Below, piece by piece: positions 33,434 through 42,698 of a stretch of DNA of 64,000 nucleotides (position 1 is the first letter of the stretch; every line of letters starts with the position of its first letter). The stretch is taken from contig CAZINU010000003.1 of assembly GCA_964540725.1 (NCBI GenBank), positions 1 through 64,000 on the forward strand, written 5' to 3'. The notes below the pieces were generated by a model. It had not been told where the DNA came from, did not search any database, and saw only the letters and a program-made list of their open reading frames with translations. The translations under genes and the position numbers were made by a program. This DNA is from JANJWP01 sp964540725. Its GTDB lineage: Bacteria; Patescibacteriota; Gracilibacteria; BD1-5; UBA2023.

Positions 33434-34102
33434 ATGCCCCCTTCCGTTAAAATCCATCCGTCCTGGCACGAAGCGCTGCGGCACGAATTCGAATCGCCGT
33501 ATTTCGCCGAGCTTGCCGCGTTCGTCAAAGCGGAATACGCCTCGGGCGCGTGCTTTCCGGCCGGAGGAAACATTTTCAAAGCCTTCGACCTTACCCCCTT
33601 CGACGCGGTCAAGGTCGTCATTCTCGGACAAGACCCGTACCATACGCCGGGGGCGGCCATGGGACTTTCGTTTTCGGTTCCGAACGGCTCGAAGGCGCAA
33701 CCGAGCCTGAAAAACATTTTCAAAGAATTGAGCTCCGACCTCGGAATCGACCGGACGGAAACCGATTTGACCGATTGGGCGGAGCAGGGCATCCTCCTTC
33801 TCAACAGCGTTCTGACCGTCCGGTCCGGACAACCGGCTTCGCACCGGGAGAAAGGGTGGGAACGGTTTACCGACGCGGCCATAAAAGCCCTGTCGGACCG
33901 GCGCGAACACGTGGTCTTCGTACTCTGGGGCAACTACGCCATCGGAAAACTCCCGCTTATCGACACGGCGAAGCACGTAGTCATACGATCCCCCCACCCC
34001 TCCCCGTTTTCGGCCCATTCGGGATTTTTCGGTTCGAAACCCTTCTCGAAGGCAAACGCGGCGCTCGAGAAGTGGGGAATCCAAGGCGTCGAATGGAAGT
34101 AA
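33434..34102 (+). CDS. ung: uracil-DNA glycosylase (family 1)
   Basis: Ung removes uracil from DNA in base excision repair. The 222-residue length is typical. GQDPYH (residues 65-70) carries the water-activating Asp, and the C-terminal HPSPFSAHSGFFG supplies the catalytic His and the DNA-intercalating loop. QPSLKNIFKEL and LLLNSVLTVR are also family blocks. Ends in TAA, no UGA. It follows recR closely. A separate promoter drives the next gene. Confidence 0.97.
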   Translation: MPPSVKIHPSWHEALRHEFESPYFAELAAFVKAEYASGACFPAGGNIFKAFDLTPFDAVKVVILGQDPYHTPGAAMGLSFSVPNGSKAQPSLKNIFKELSSDLGIDRTETDLTDWAEQGILLLNSVLTVRSGQPASHREKGWERFTDAAIKALSDRREHVVFVLWGNYAIGKLPLIDTAKHVVIRSPHPSPFSAHSGFFGSKPFSKANAALEKWGIQGVEWK

Positions 34103-34125
34103 TTCCGATGCTTGACAATTTCTAT

Positions 34126-34152
34126 TTGACAAGTCTTTTATTCGTATAAAAT
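34126..34152 (+). promoter_or_regulatory. predicted promoter of the glycine-zipper lipoprotein gene
   Basis: TTGACA (34126-34131) and TAAAAT (34147-34152) are 15 bases apart; another TTGACA lies at 34112-34117. The gene has a rare clear Shine-Dalgarno, AAGGAG at 34237-34242, six bases before its ATG. Confidence 0.6.
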
Positions 34153-34248
34153 TCGAAGTGGGTACGCGATCCGTCTCAAAACCAGACGACACCGCGTGCG
34201 GGATCATTCAAACTTTTCGTTCCGGCACGACCGGAGAAGGAGCAAACG

Positions 34249-34683
34249 ATGAAACGGCTCATGCTTGCCCTTGTGGCATTAGTTATTCTCTCGGGCTGCG
34301 GCAGTAACGGCGTTCGTCCTTCGGACGTCGGCATGGTGACGGGCGCCATCGTCGGGGCCGCCATCACGAAAAACCCCTGGAAAGGGGCCGTCGTCGGCGG
34401 CATCGTCGGTTCCATGGCCGGCGGCGCGCTCGAGGGCGGCAACCAAGGGGGACAAGACCCCTACGGCTCCCCCTATGAACGCTGCCGTGACGACTCCGTC
34501 CAGCGCCGTCGGAACGGACAAGTCATTTCCGACGAAGGTACGACACGCTGCCGTTCCGAATACGTACGGCCACGGCCGCACTACCGCCAATCCCCGGATG
34601 ATCCGGATGCCGTCGGCGAAAACGCCGACCTTCCGCCCATCTGACCCGAAAGTCCGAAAAGGAGGACTCGAAACCCCGCTTAG
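34249..34683 (+). CDS. glycine-zipper lipoprotein (17 kDa antigen/SlyB-like)
   Basis: The N-terminus MKRLMLALVALVILSGC is a lipoprotein signal with Cys17. A glycine-zipper segment follows (AIVGAAITKNPWKGAVVGGIVG), as in Rickettsia 17 kDa antigen and SlyB-like envelope lipoproteins. The C-terminal part has paired Cys (ERCRDD, TRCRSEY), close to the common 'GQWREY' type tail. An in-frame TGA at 34642-34644 (residue 132) would end the protein in the standard code. With UGA as Gly it runs 12 more residues to a TAG placed in the loop of the terminator. It has its own strong promoter and ribosome-binding site, unusual in this window, so recent acquisition is possible. Confidence 0.75.
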
Positions 34684-34696
34684 GCGGGGTTTTTTC
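34672..34696. terminator. bidirectional terminator whose loop holds both stop codons
   Basis: AACCCCGC (34672-34679) pairs with GCGGGGTT (34684-34691), followed by a T run. The loop TTAG contains TAG on the plus strand (34681-34683) and TAA on the minus strand (34682-34680), each in frame with the converging gene when UGA is sense. Confidence 0.85.
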
Positions 34697-35948
34697 GCTC
34701 GGAAACACCCGATAGGGCGAGGGCGGCCATTGCCCACTCCCCCACCCCGGGCGTATGGAGGCATCACAGAATCAGGAATATTCCGAGCGTCTCGCGAGCG
34801 GACGGTTCGGGATATTTTCGCAGGGCGGCCAGTAATCCGACGAAGAGCGCGAGGGCGAACGGAATGCCGAATGCGGCGGCAACGTCGAGAAACGCGAAAT
34901 GCCCTCTGCCGATGGGGGCGCCGATCGGAACGTACCGGTCGAGGTCGGCGCTCCGACGCTCCGAGAATATCCGTTCCACGGCTCCGGCACCGTCGCCCAA
35001 GAGCCGCGTTTTCGGATTCTCCGCCACGGATACGGCCAAATCGCGGACAATGAACGCGCGCGTCTGAAGGGAGAGGATTTTTTCGGGCACGAGAACGGGA
35101 AGGGCGGCGAGGGCGAATACGCCCATGCCGAGCAAAATCTCGAACCGGTATTTTCAAACGACCCCCCGGGTGGCGCCCAGAATCCGGAAAGCCGTGAACG
35201 CGAGAGCGACGGCGAGTCCGCTTACGCTTCCGGAAAGGGCGGTAACGACGAGAAGGCCGGCGACGGCGGGGAACCGCGTCCACCGACCTTCCAAACCGAA
35301 TGCCACGGGCAAACAGAGCGCCGCGAAAAACGCGAGCGAATTCGGATTTCCGAACGTTCCGAACGCCCGGACGGCGCCGTTCCAGTCGGGAATCGCGAGC
35401 GATGCCGAGAGCGGATCGGCGGAAACGGCCTGAAGGACGGAATACGGTACGTTGGCGCAGAGGAATCCGAAGAGGATCGCCCGGAGCGCGGCCCTCCGTT
35501 CCCTGGCCGGATACGAAGCGAACACGAGAGCGAGAGCTGAGAGGGCGGCGAACGCGGAAACGGAATACGCCTCTCACCGCAGGACGTCCGAAACGGCATC
35601 CGAACCGTTTACGAGCCCCGAGAAAAGGAACGAACCGACTCCCCCGAGAAGCCAAAACCGCCAAAAGACCTTTCGGAACCGGGACGGTTTTTCCGCCCGT
35701 TCCGAGGAATCCGAAACGTCCCGGTCTCCGACGGCGTTCCGAAAAATTCCGAGCGTTCGGCAAACGACGGGTCGAAGCTGCGCGACGATTGAACGGAAGC
35801 GGATCGCGAGGAACCATGCGGCCCCAAGCAGTACGTACGCGATTCGGGCGCCTTCGTAGAGCGATACCCCCTTCGGCAACGGAAACCCGAAGAATGCCGG
35901 CCATCCGGCGAATACGACGGGGAGGAAGAACGCGTACGCGGCGAGCAT
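34680..35948 (-). CDS. O-antigen ligase/polymerase-like membrane protein (Wzy_C type), three UGA codons
   Basis: Three UGA codons (residues 125, 265 and 395) join the fragments into a 422-residue protein with about ten hydrophobic segments. The block FGTFGNPNSLAFFAALCLPVA is the characteristic loop of the O-antigen ligase/polymerase superfamily, and NPKTRLLGDGAGAVERIF in a large extracytoplasmic loop fits the second conserved region. Such enzymes transfer or polymerise lipid-linked glycans outside the membrane, which would fit the LCP protein in this window. It starts one base after the Nudix gene ends. The last 30 residues extend into the terminator. Function is inferred from the family. Confidence 0.75.
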
Positions 35949-35949
35949 G

Positions 35950-36420
35950 CTATGCCGAATATCCTTCGACGACCTCAGCCAAATCGCCGTCTTCGTCGAA
36001 TACGAACGAGAAATCGATTTTTTCGCCGCGAATGACGGACGGGAGCCAGTACGGATCGTCCTGCCACATGTCGTCATACGGAATATCGTCTTCTTTGAAC
36101 CATTTCGGCCGCATTTCCTCGGTTTCGACGGGTTCCGGGCCGGAATACCCGCGCGCCGAAAATACGTGGACTTCCTGGTTCCATTCGGGCTTCGCTTCGA
36201 ACGCGAACGAGAGGGTTCCGTGGGATTCCAAGGAGCCTGCGGGAACGGAAACGCCGGTTTCTTCGAGGAGTTCGCGCGAAGCCGCTTCGGGAACCGTCTC
36301 GCCCGCTTCGACCTTTCCGCCGGCGCCGTTCCACTTCCCTTCTCAGAATCCCCGCTTCTTCATGGCGAGAAGGATTTCGCCCTTCGGATTGAAGACGAAC
36401 ACGAGCGTAGCTTGGCGCAT
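35950..36420 (-). CDS. MTH1-like Nudix hydrolase (oxidised purine nucleoside triphosphatase), one UGA
   Basis: This 156-residue protein hydrolyses damaged nucleoside triphosphates such as 8-oxo-dGTP, keeping the nucleotide pool clean. It resembles animal MTH1/NUDT1 strikingly: LLAMKKRGFG, EGKWNGAGGKVEAGE, then the C-terminal EMRPKWF, DDIPYDDMWQDDPYW. The Nudix box (about residues 35-57) has GGKVEAGE and RELLEETG intact. The UGA (36345-36343, residue 26) sits in KKRGF-Gly, where MTH1 has Gly. Ends in TAG, one base before the membrane protein start. A hairpin terminator separates it from the upstream barstar gene. Confidence 0.93.
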
Positions 36421-36432
36421 GGGGGGGGAAAC

Positions 36433-36457
36433 AAGGATACGCACGGAGCGTATCCTT
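36433..36457. terminator. hairpin between the barstar-like and Nudix genes
   Basis: AAGGATACGC and its complement form a 10-bp stem around ACGGA. The T run follows on the plus strand; on the minus strand the tract is weaker. It may separate transcription of the barstar gene from the Nudix gene. Confidence 0.6.
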
Positions 36458-36520
36458 TTTCGGAGGGTTGGCAAATCGGAGGACGGGATTTTTCGGAAAG
36501 GCCGTCGGAATGCGGGCGCC

Positions 36521-36805
36521 CTATTCCCCCATTCGGAAATATCCGCCCGATCCTTCCGCCGCCTCCTCGAAAATCGCGATAACGTCCCAGGCGAAGGGGG
36601 CGCCGAGTTCGCGGCGAGCCTTGGAAACCCCCGTCCATTCGATACCGAACGGACCTTCCAGGTCGGAAAGGCAATCGGCGAGAGCGTCCAGGTTCCGTCC
36701 GAAATACTCGGGAAATTCGAAGATGCGGGCAACTTCGTCGTAGAACGATTCGGAATCGGAGAATTTCGACGAATCGAGCGCGAAAATTCGTACGGAAGGT
36801 TTCAT
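36521..36805 (-). CDS. barstar-like protein (ribonuclease-inhibitor fold)
   Basis: This 94-residue protein matches the barstar family: EFPEYFGRNLDALADCLSDL is the conserved helix and loop, followed by GIEWTGV and a helical C-terminus with FAWDVIAIFEEA. Barstar proteins bind and inhibit RNases of the barnase type. No barnase-like gene is present in the window, so the target is unknown. It starts 11 bases after the SanA-like gene and ends in TAG. The family call is good; whether it acts as immunity protein, toxin antidote or regulator is open. Confidence 0.8.
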   Translation of the reverse strand: MKPSVRIFALDSSKFSDSESFYDEVARIFEFPEYFGRNLDALADCLSDLEGPFGIEWTGVSKARRELGAPFAWDVIAIFEEAAEGSGGYFRMGE

Positions 36806-36816
36806 GGAACGGAAAA

Positions 36817-37584
36817 TTATCGCGGAAAACAAACCTTGTCGGGAACGGGCCGGACCGTGGGATCGGTTTCGATGCGTATCGATTCGCCCAAGAATTTCGG
36901 GCCGGTCCCGGCTATGGCGAGATCGAACAGCGCGGCGACGCGGGCGGGCACTTCCCGAAAATACGTTCCGGGAGCGGATTCGAACGGAACGTCCGGCGCG
37001 ACGTACGCCACGACGTCGGCACCGATCCCGGAAGCGAGGAAAATGGCGCGTTCCGCCTGAAACCCCTGGGTCACGACGGTGAACTCCGACTGGCCGAACA
37101 CGAGCTTGGCCCGATAGACCGAATCGAGGGTGCGGAATCCCGCGTAATCGAGGATGATGCGTTCCGGCGGAACGCCCTCGTCCATCAGGGCGAGTTGCAT
37201 GGAACGGGCTTCGTTGTAGTCGGCGGAGGAATTGTCGCCCGAAACGAGGAGACAGTCGACCTTTCCCGATTTGTACAATTCGGAAGCGGCCACGATACGC
37301 CCCCAGAAAAACGCGTTCGGACCGCCCGACGGGGCGTATTGGGAAGTTCCGAATACGAGCGCGACGCTCCGTTTGGGAACGGAGCCGATCTCGGCATGCA
37401 TCCGACCGTATGCGACGATTTCGGGAAGCGCGTATGCCGAAACCGAAAACGCGGCGAAAACGAAGGCGGCCCACGCGAAAAGGCGAACGAGCCGGGCACG
37501 GTTGGTTCGGACGGTTTCGGAAGCCTGGCGAAGGACGGAAACGATTTCCAAGATTGCGGGAACTGAAAAGGCTGCGGGAAGCAT
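36817..37584 (-). CDS. SanA-like DUF218 membrane protein
   Basis: The start at 37584 gives 255 residues: a cytoplasmic N-terminus, one transmembrane helix (LVRLFAWAAFVFAAFSVSAYAL) and a DUF218 domain facing outward. Family blocks are SVALVFGTSQY, LLVSGDNSSADYNEA, MQLALMDEGVPPERIILDYAGFRT and VTQGFQAERAIFLA. SanA/YdcF-type proteins affect envelope permeability; the chemistry is not well known. It is divergent from argS and heads the barstar operon. Ends in TAA. Confidence 0.88.
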   Translation of the reverse strand: MLPAAFSVPAILEIVSVLRQASETVRTNRARLVRLFAWAAFVFAAFSVSAYALPEIVAYGRMHAEIGSVPKRSVALVFGTSQYAPSGGPNAFFWGRIVAASELYKSGKVDCLLVSGDNSSADYNEARSMQLALMDEGVPPERIILDYAGFRTLDSVYRAKLVFGQSEFTVVTQGFQAERAIFLASGIGADVVAYVAPDVPFESAPGTYFREVPARVAALFDLAIAGTGPKFLGESIRIETDPTVRPVPDKVCFPR

Positions 37585-37653
37585 ACCGAAATCGCTGCGG
37601 GAGGCAAGGGCAGGGATTCTGCCCGAAAAAATGGAACGTCGCCGGGTTTTCGC

Positions 37654-37659
37654 TATAAT
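37654..37659 (+). promoter_or_regulatory. -10 box of argS
   Basis: A perfect TATAAT lies 19 bases before the argS ATG, so the message would have a leader of about 13 bases. The -35 region (TGGAAC near 37632) is weak. Confidence 0.55.
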
Positions 37660-37678
37660 GCGCCGGTTCCCAATCCTC

Positions 37679-39733
37679 ATGCCCATGCCCACGTCCGCGA
37701 AAAACCTGAACGAATTCCGAAACGAGCTCCTCGAAACGGTCTTAAAAACCCGCGATTCGGTTCGGAGCCGGCGCGAAAAGCGCGGGTACGTCGAAAAGGC
37801 CGATTTCATCGGCCTCATCAGGAGTTCCGTCGGGGACGCGGTTCTTCCGGGCAACCCGGGTGCCCGTCTCTCGTCGTTCGAAATCCAATTCGTCGAACGC
37901 GCCCAATTCGGAGCCGACGTCACCTTCCGATCGACCGAATGCATCAAGGCCGACAAGAACGCCTACCTTTCCGAAATCTGCCCGGCGGTCGTCCGAATCC
38001 TCCAAACGGCGGAAAGGGGCGGTCATCCGCTCTTCGAATCCGTCGAGCAGAAGGGCATCTACGTGAATGCCCGGCTTTCGAACGCCTTTCTGTTTTCCGC
38101 CCTCTCCGCCATCGAATCCCAAGGGGAGAAATTCGGGGAGAGTTCGATCGGGCGGGGACGCGACGTCGTAATCGACTACTCTTCGCCCAACGCCGCGAAA
38201 CACTTGCACGCGGGCCATATCCGTTCGACCATTATCGGCCACGTCCTCGGAAACCTCTCGGAAGCGGTAGGACATACCGTCCACCGCGTCAATTACCTGA
38301 ACGACTGGGGCGGCATGGGATTCCTTCTGGAAGGACTCTCGCGGCGGCGCGGCGACGTAGGGAACTACGAAAACCGCAACGACCTGCTCTTCGAAATCTA
38401 TTCGTCGTTCCGAAAAGCCCAGAAATTCAGCGCCTCGGCCGAGGCGTTCGACGCTCTAACCGACGCCGACCGGAACGATCTCTTCCCCCTGTTCGGGGAC
38501 GTGGAAGATTTCGACGTTCTCTCCGAGGCGTACGCCGATTTCAAACGAAAATCCGACGCCCGGTTCGCGGCGCTCGAGGCGTGAGACGACGCCGAATTCG
38601 CCGCGTGGCGCGAAATCGTCAAGTGGAGTATGGAGGATTTCGAGCGTTTCTACGACCTGTTCGGCATTCACCAAGATTACCTGACCGGCGAGAGCCTCTA
38701 CGCCGGACTCGGAAAAACCCTCGTGGAATCGGCGGTACGGTCCGGCGATGCCGTTTGGTTCGACCGGCCCCGCGCCGATGCCGAAATCGCGGAACTCCGG
38801 GCCATGCGGGACCGGTGAAAACTCACCGAAGATTCGTGCGCGAAGCTCGTCGAAGAAGTCGAGGCCGATATCGGCGGGTGCGTTATCGAGCTTTCGAACC
38901 GGGAACGTTACGTCGTGCTCAAAGGCAACGAAAGTACGATCTACGCCACCCGCGACCTGGCCGCCATCAAGCACCGTTCGGAAGTGTTCCACCCGGTCAA
39001 AATCGCCTACGAGGTGGGGCAAGAGCAGCAAGACCACTTCCAAAAACTCTTCGAATCCGCCCGAAAACTCGGATTCGGCGAAGGTATCGAACTCTCGCAC
39101 GTCTACCACGGATACTACGTGAGCGAAGAGACGAAGAAAAAGTTCTCCAGCCGCGAAGGGGCCGCGAACATCATGGGGCTTCTCACCCGCACGCTCTCGG
39201 AATTCGGCGCCAAATACCGCCTCGAAAGCGGATACCCGGAAGAAGAACAACGCCGTATCAGCGCGGCGCTCGGAATCGGGTCGCTCATTTTCAACGACCT
39301 GAAGCGCGACAAAAAATCGCCCATCGCGCTTTCGTCCGATTTCGGAAAAATGATCCGCCAATTCGAAGAATCGGGCGGCGCGTACGTCATCTACGCGTCC
39401 TGCCGGGCGAAAAGCATCGTCCGGAAGTACGGGAAGGCCGTTCCGGCGATTTCCGGATGCGGCGCGTCGGATTTCGTCGATCAGGAAATCGATCTCATGA
39501 AAAAACTTCTCGAGTTCCCCGACGTCGTCGAACGGGCGGCCGCGAACGACGATCCGGTGCGGATTACCGAATACCTTCTGAAACTCTCCGCGCTCTATAA
39601 CGCGTACTATCATGCCGTTCCCGTGCTGAAGAGCGAAAACGCGGGGGCTCGCGTCGCTCTCGCCGCGGCCGTGGCGCGGGTTATCGACAACGGGCTCCGG
39701 CTGTTGCATATGGAGCCGCTCGAAAGGATTTAA
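37679..39733 (+). CDS. argS: arginyl-tRNA synthetase, two UGA codons
   Basis: ArgS charges tRNA-Arg. Reading UGA as Gly at residues 302 (38582-38584) and 380 (38816-38818) gives 684 residues. The HIGH motif is in SSPNAAKHLHAGHIRSTIIG, the family's central block is NYLNDWGGMGFLLEGL, and the KMSK-equivalent is KKKFSSREG. The C-terminal anticodon-binding domain ends with AVPVL...NGLRLLHMEPLERI, as expected. Both UGA lie in the catalytic part, between segments of the family that line up without gaps. Ends in TAA before a clear terminator. Confidence 0.96.
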
Positions 39734-39746
39734 ACCTCCCGAACGT

Positions 39747-39780
39747 AAAAACGCCCCGATTTCCCATTTGGGGCGTTTTT
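39747..39780 (+). terminator. intrinsic terminator after argS
   Basis: AAAAACGCCCC pairs with GGGGCGTTTTT across a 12-base loop, ending in a T run. Confidence 0.9.
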
Positions 39781-39825
39781 TGTGTGGGAAACGGGAATCG
39801 GAAAACCGTTGCGCGAATTTCGAAA

Positions 39826-39838
39826 ATATGGGAAAATG
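39826..39838 (+). promoter_or_regulatory. predicted extended -10 motif of the lytic-transglycosylase-like gene
   Basis: TATGGGAAAATGG lies about 20 bases before the ATG. Similar motifs stand before the genes at 43629 and 56202 and at the right end of the window. Confidence 0.35.
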
Positions 39839-39856
39839 GCCCGGAATCCTTTTTTC

Positions 39857-40978
39857 ATGTCCGAATTTTCGCGTTCGAACGAAATTCCCGAGGATCGTTT
39901 GCCAATGCCGGCCAGCGATTCGAATGTTCCCGAATCCGTTCGGGGGGTTTCGACGACGCGCGAATCGGATACGGAAACGCCCGACCCGCTCGGGCGGAAG
40001 CGCGAACGCTTCGAATCTTCCCACGGCGCGTACCTGACGAACCTCTCCGACCGACTCGGAAACGACCGGGACCAGCTCGTTTCGCTCATAGCCCGGGAAT
40101 CGATGTTCGACCCCCGGGCGAAACACCGCGAAGGGTCGGCCGGTCTTACGCAACTTACGAGCGTCGCGTTCGACGACCTGAAAGTCGGGGGATCCGGCCG
40201 TGCCGCGAAGTATTCCCGGCTCTTCCGAAAACTCGACGGCATGCTTCCTCCGAACGCTCCGGCAGCGCTTCGATCGCTCGTGGGCATGTCGGCGGGACGG
40301 GAAAACGGAAGTGCCGCGAAGTGGAATCAGGCGGTCTCGAACCTTCGTTCGAACATGCTCGACCCCGTCGTGAATCTGACCGTCGGTTCGGTGCTCCTTT
40401 CGGGCATGCGCGACGACTTCGAGGCGACCGTCGCGAATCCGACCGAACGCGACAAGCGCCGCGCGCATTCGATGCTCGCGGCGCTCGAGCACCCGAAGAA
40501 CCTTCGGAGGATCTGCGCCGCCATGCGGGAGCTCGGCCACGTGGGCGCCGCCTCGGCGCCGGAAACCGTCGTCGCGGGCATCCGGGCAATTCGCGAGGGA
40601 ATCGGCAGCCCCGAATCGAAAACTCCCCTCCCCCGGGAATTCGCCGATTTCCTCGCCCTTCGCCGGTATAACGGAAACATGTCGCCGGAGGCCGCCGGAC
40701 TCCGGCACCGGGACGTTTACGCCGCGATCGTCCTCTTTTCCGGACGAATAGAGGCCGCAAGGCGTTCGGAAAAAATGGCGGCTTCGGGCGAGACCGGAAA
40801 AGCCGCTCCGCGAGGGGCGACGAACCTTCCGCCTCCGAACGGAGCGCCTGCGGAATTGGAAATCCAGCCCCAAAACGGTCGGGTCGCCATGCGGCCAGGA
40901 GTCGCGTCGCCGGAACCCCCGAGAACCGAACGGGTCGCCATGCGGCCGTACGAAGAAGCATTTTCCGAAACAGCGTAA
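39857..40978 (+). CDS. lytic-transglycosylase-like (SLT/lysozyme fold) protein
   Basis: This 373-residue protein contains LVSLIARESMFDPRAKHREGSAGLTQLTS, the signature of soluble lytic transglycosylases, with Glu81 as the likely catalytic acid. Such enzymes cleave the glycan strands of peptidoglycan. The start at 39857 was chosen because a promoter-like motif and the argS terminator lie just upstream. No signal peptide is visible, so how it reaches the wall is unclear. The C-terminal tail is Pro-rich and has two copies of RVAMRP. It ends in TAA, 12 bases before the next gene. Confidence 0.75.
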   Translation: MSEFSRSNEIPEDRLPMPASDSNVPESVRGVSTTRESDTETPDPLGRKRERFESSHGAYLTNLSDRLGNDRDQLVSLIARESMFDPRAKHREGSAGLTQLTSVAFDDLKVGGSGRAAKYSRLFRKLDGMLPPNAPAALRSLVGMSAGRENGSAAKWNQAVSNLRSNMLDPVVNLTVGSVLLSGMRDDFEATVANPTERDKRRAHSMLAALEHPKNLRRICAAMRELGHVGAASAPETVVAGIRAIREGIGSPESKTPLPREFADFLALRRYNGNMSPEAAGLRHRDVYAAIVLFSGRIEAARRSEKMAASGETGKAAPRGATNLPPPNGAPAELEIQPQNGRVAMRPGVASPEPPRTERVAMRPYEEAFSETA

Positions 40979-40990
40979 CGAAACGTTCGA

Positions 40991-42610
40991 ATGGCCGAAA
41001 AAGATACCTCGCCCCCCCGACCCCGAAAAACGCCCGAAACGCCGGACGGCGTTTTCGCGAACCCGGACGACGCGTACGCCGCCCGTTCGGAAAAAATGGC
41101 GCGCGCCCGGGAGAATTTCGAACGCAACAAGAACGCCTTCCTTGCCGGAATCTCCGAGAGCGCCGAAGGATCGGCGGAACGCGTTGCGGCCTGGGTCCGG
41201 TGCGTCGTCGGCAACCATTGCGATCGGGCGGAAACGGCCCTCAAGGCATCGACGGAACTCTCGACGTTACGACTGGAAACGAAGCGTCCCTCGAAAAAAA
41301 GCGACCTTTCGGGCGTGCGCGCCACCCGCCCCTACGTCGGATCGGGGTCAATGAGCCGCCTGCTTCTCTTCGGAACGAACGACGACATCGTCCGAACGGC
41401 CGGAACCTTCGTATCGAAGGCCGACCGGGTGAACTGGGAAACCATTTCGAACCTTCCGCCGGAAAAACGGGAACGGAACCCGTACTACCAAAAGCTCGTC
41501 GCGACGCGCGGAAAGTCCATCGAGATTCCCCCGGAACACCCCATCGACTTCGGCCGGAACCTTCGGGAACTTTGGGAATTGAAGATCCGGCGGTACGGAG
41601 ACCGGAACCCCGCCATTCGGGAATTCTACGAAACGCGCATTCGACCGTTCAGCCAAAAGTCGACCGAATGGAAACGGATGGAACTCGCGGAATACGAGGC
41701 GGGCATCACCCGGGACATTGCGGAAATCCGCTCGCTCATCGGAACTTCCGAGGATTTCAAACGGAAAATCGGAAAGGCGTACGGACTGAAGACCGAGCGG
41801 GAACTCCGCCTCGCCACGAAGCTCTACGAACATATCGGCGCGAAGGAACTCATCACCCTTTCGACCACCGAAATCATGGACGCGACCGCCGGGGAATTCA
41901 ACCTCCAGATGCTCGACGCGATTCTGAAGAACGGAGGTGTCGAATATCTGATGCACGTTCCCGCGCTGGGCGACCCCTACGTTTCCTACGGCCCCTACCA
42001 ACACACGAAATATTCCGTCGGCGGGCGGGTTTCCGAAGGCAAGACCCCCGGAGCGCAGATGGCCGACAAGGCGTTTACGGGAGGGGTCGTCATGCGGGCT
42101 CCGAAGGGCGGCGACGTGACGATCGAGAACCTCCCCGTCTCGCTCCACCATAAGGCCGCCTACCTGCTCACGCTCCAGAACGTCGCCATGACGGTGCGAA
42201 TGATGCCGGAAACCTACCAACGAACCGAAACCCGGTTCGTAGCGACGTTCGACAAGCGCGGAAAGCCGAAGAAGCAGGCCGTGAAACGCGAAATCGTCCG
42301 ACATCCGCTCCGCAACATGGAACACGTGCTTTCGGAGAATCCGGAATTCGCGGCGTCGATCGTGATGCAGTACTTCGCCGCGGCCCACAACAAGCCGCAA
42401 GACGCGTACTACGGACTTCTCGACTGGCTCGAAGCGTACGAAAAGAAGGGGCTCGCCGGAGCCGGCCCCCGACTCAAGCCGTACATCGACGAAGCCGTCG
42501 CCCCCACCGCTGCCGAAAACGCCGAACGGGCGAAGAAGAACTACGAAGCGGCGGTCACGGCTTCCGGCGGAAAGCTCGGAAAGCTGGAGGGGCGGGACAA
42601 GGCGGCGTAA
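40991..42610 (+). CDS. protein of unknown function, possible lysozyme-like C-terminal half
   Basis: This 539-residue protein is not recognised. The first ~110 residues are charged and Pro-rich. The central part is helical. Around residues 305-345 is FNLQMLDAILKNGG then ALGDPYVSYGPYQHTKY, where 'SYGPYQ' recalls the GxxQ region of lysozyme-like and phage endolysin domains. The rest is helical (LLTLQNVAMTV, SIVMQYFAAAHNKP). No signal peptide or membrane helix. It follows the lytic-transglycosylase-like gene by 12 bases, so a shared role in wall cleavage or secretion is conceivable. No UGA; ends in TAA. Confidence 0.7.
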   Translation: MAEKDTSPPRPRKTPETPDGVFANPDDAYAARSEKMARARENFERNKNAFLAGISESAEGSAERVAAWVRCVVGNHCDRAETALKASTELSTLRLETKRPSKKSDLSGVRATRPYVGSGSMSRLLLFGTNDDIVRTAGTFVSKADRVNWETISNLPPEKRERNPYYQKLVATRGKSIEIPPEHPIDFGRNLRELWELKIRRYGDRNPAIREFYETRIRPFSQKSTEWKRMELAEYEAGITRDIAEIRSLIGTSEDFKRKIGKAYGLKTERELRLATKLYEHIGAKELITLSTTEIMDATAGEFNLQMLDAILKNGGVEYLMHVPALGDPYVSYGPYQHTKYSVGGRVSEGKTPGAQMADKAFTGGVVMRAPKGGDVTIENLPVSLHHKAAYLLTLQNVAMTVRMMPETYQRTETRFVATFDKRGKPKKQAVKREIVRHPLRNMEHVLSENPEFAASIVMQYFAAAHNKPQDAYYGLLDWLEAYEKKGLAGAGPRLKPYIDEAVAPTAAENAERAKKNYEAAVTASGGKLGKLEGRDKAA

Positions 42611-42642
42611 AAACCCCTACCGTACGGGCGGCCGGGCGCCTT

Positions 42643-42671
42643 TTGACCGTTCGCGGCATTTCGGCTACAAT
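42643..42671 (+). promoter_or_regulatory. predicted promoter of the gene at 42699
   Basis: TTGACC (42643-42648) and TACAAT (42666-42671) are 17 bases apart. The segment TTCGGCTACAAT is also found in the hrcA promoter. Confidence 0.65.
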
Positions 42672-42698
42672 ACGAACGTATCTTCGCAGTTTTCTCCC

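Noticed and set aside
34642..34644. TGA as the true stop of the 34249 lipoprotein gene
   Set aside because: In this code UGA is Gly and a TAG follows 12 codons later within the terminator; kept as an open alternative because the gene looks like an acquired one.
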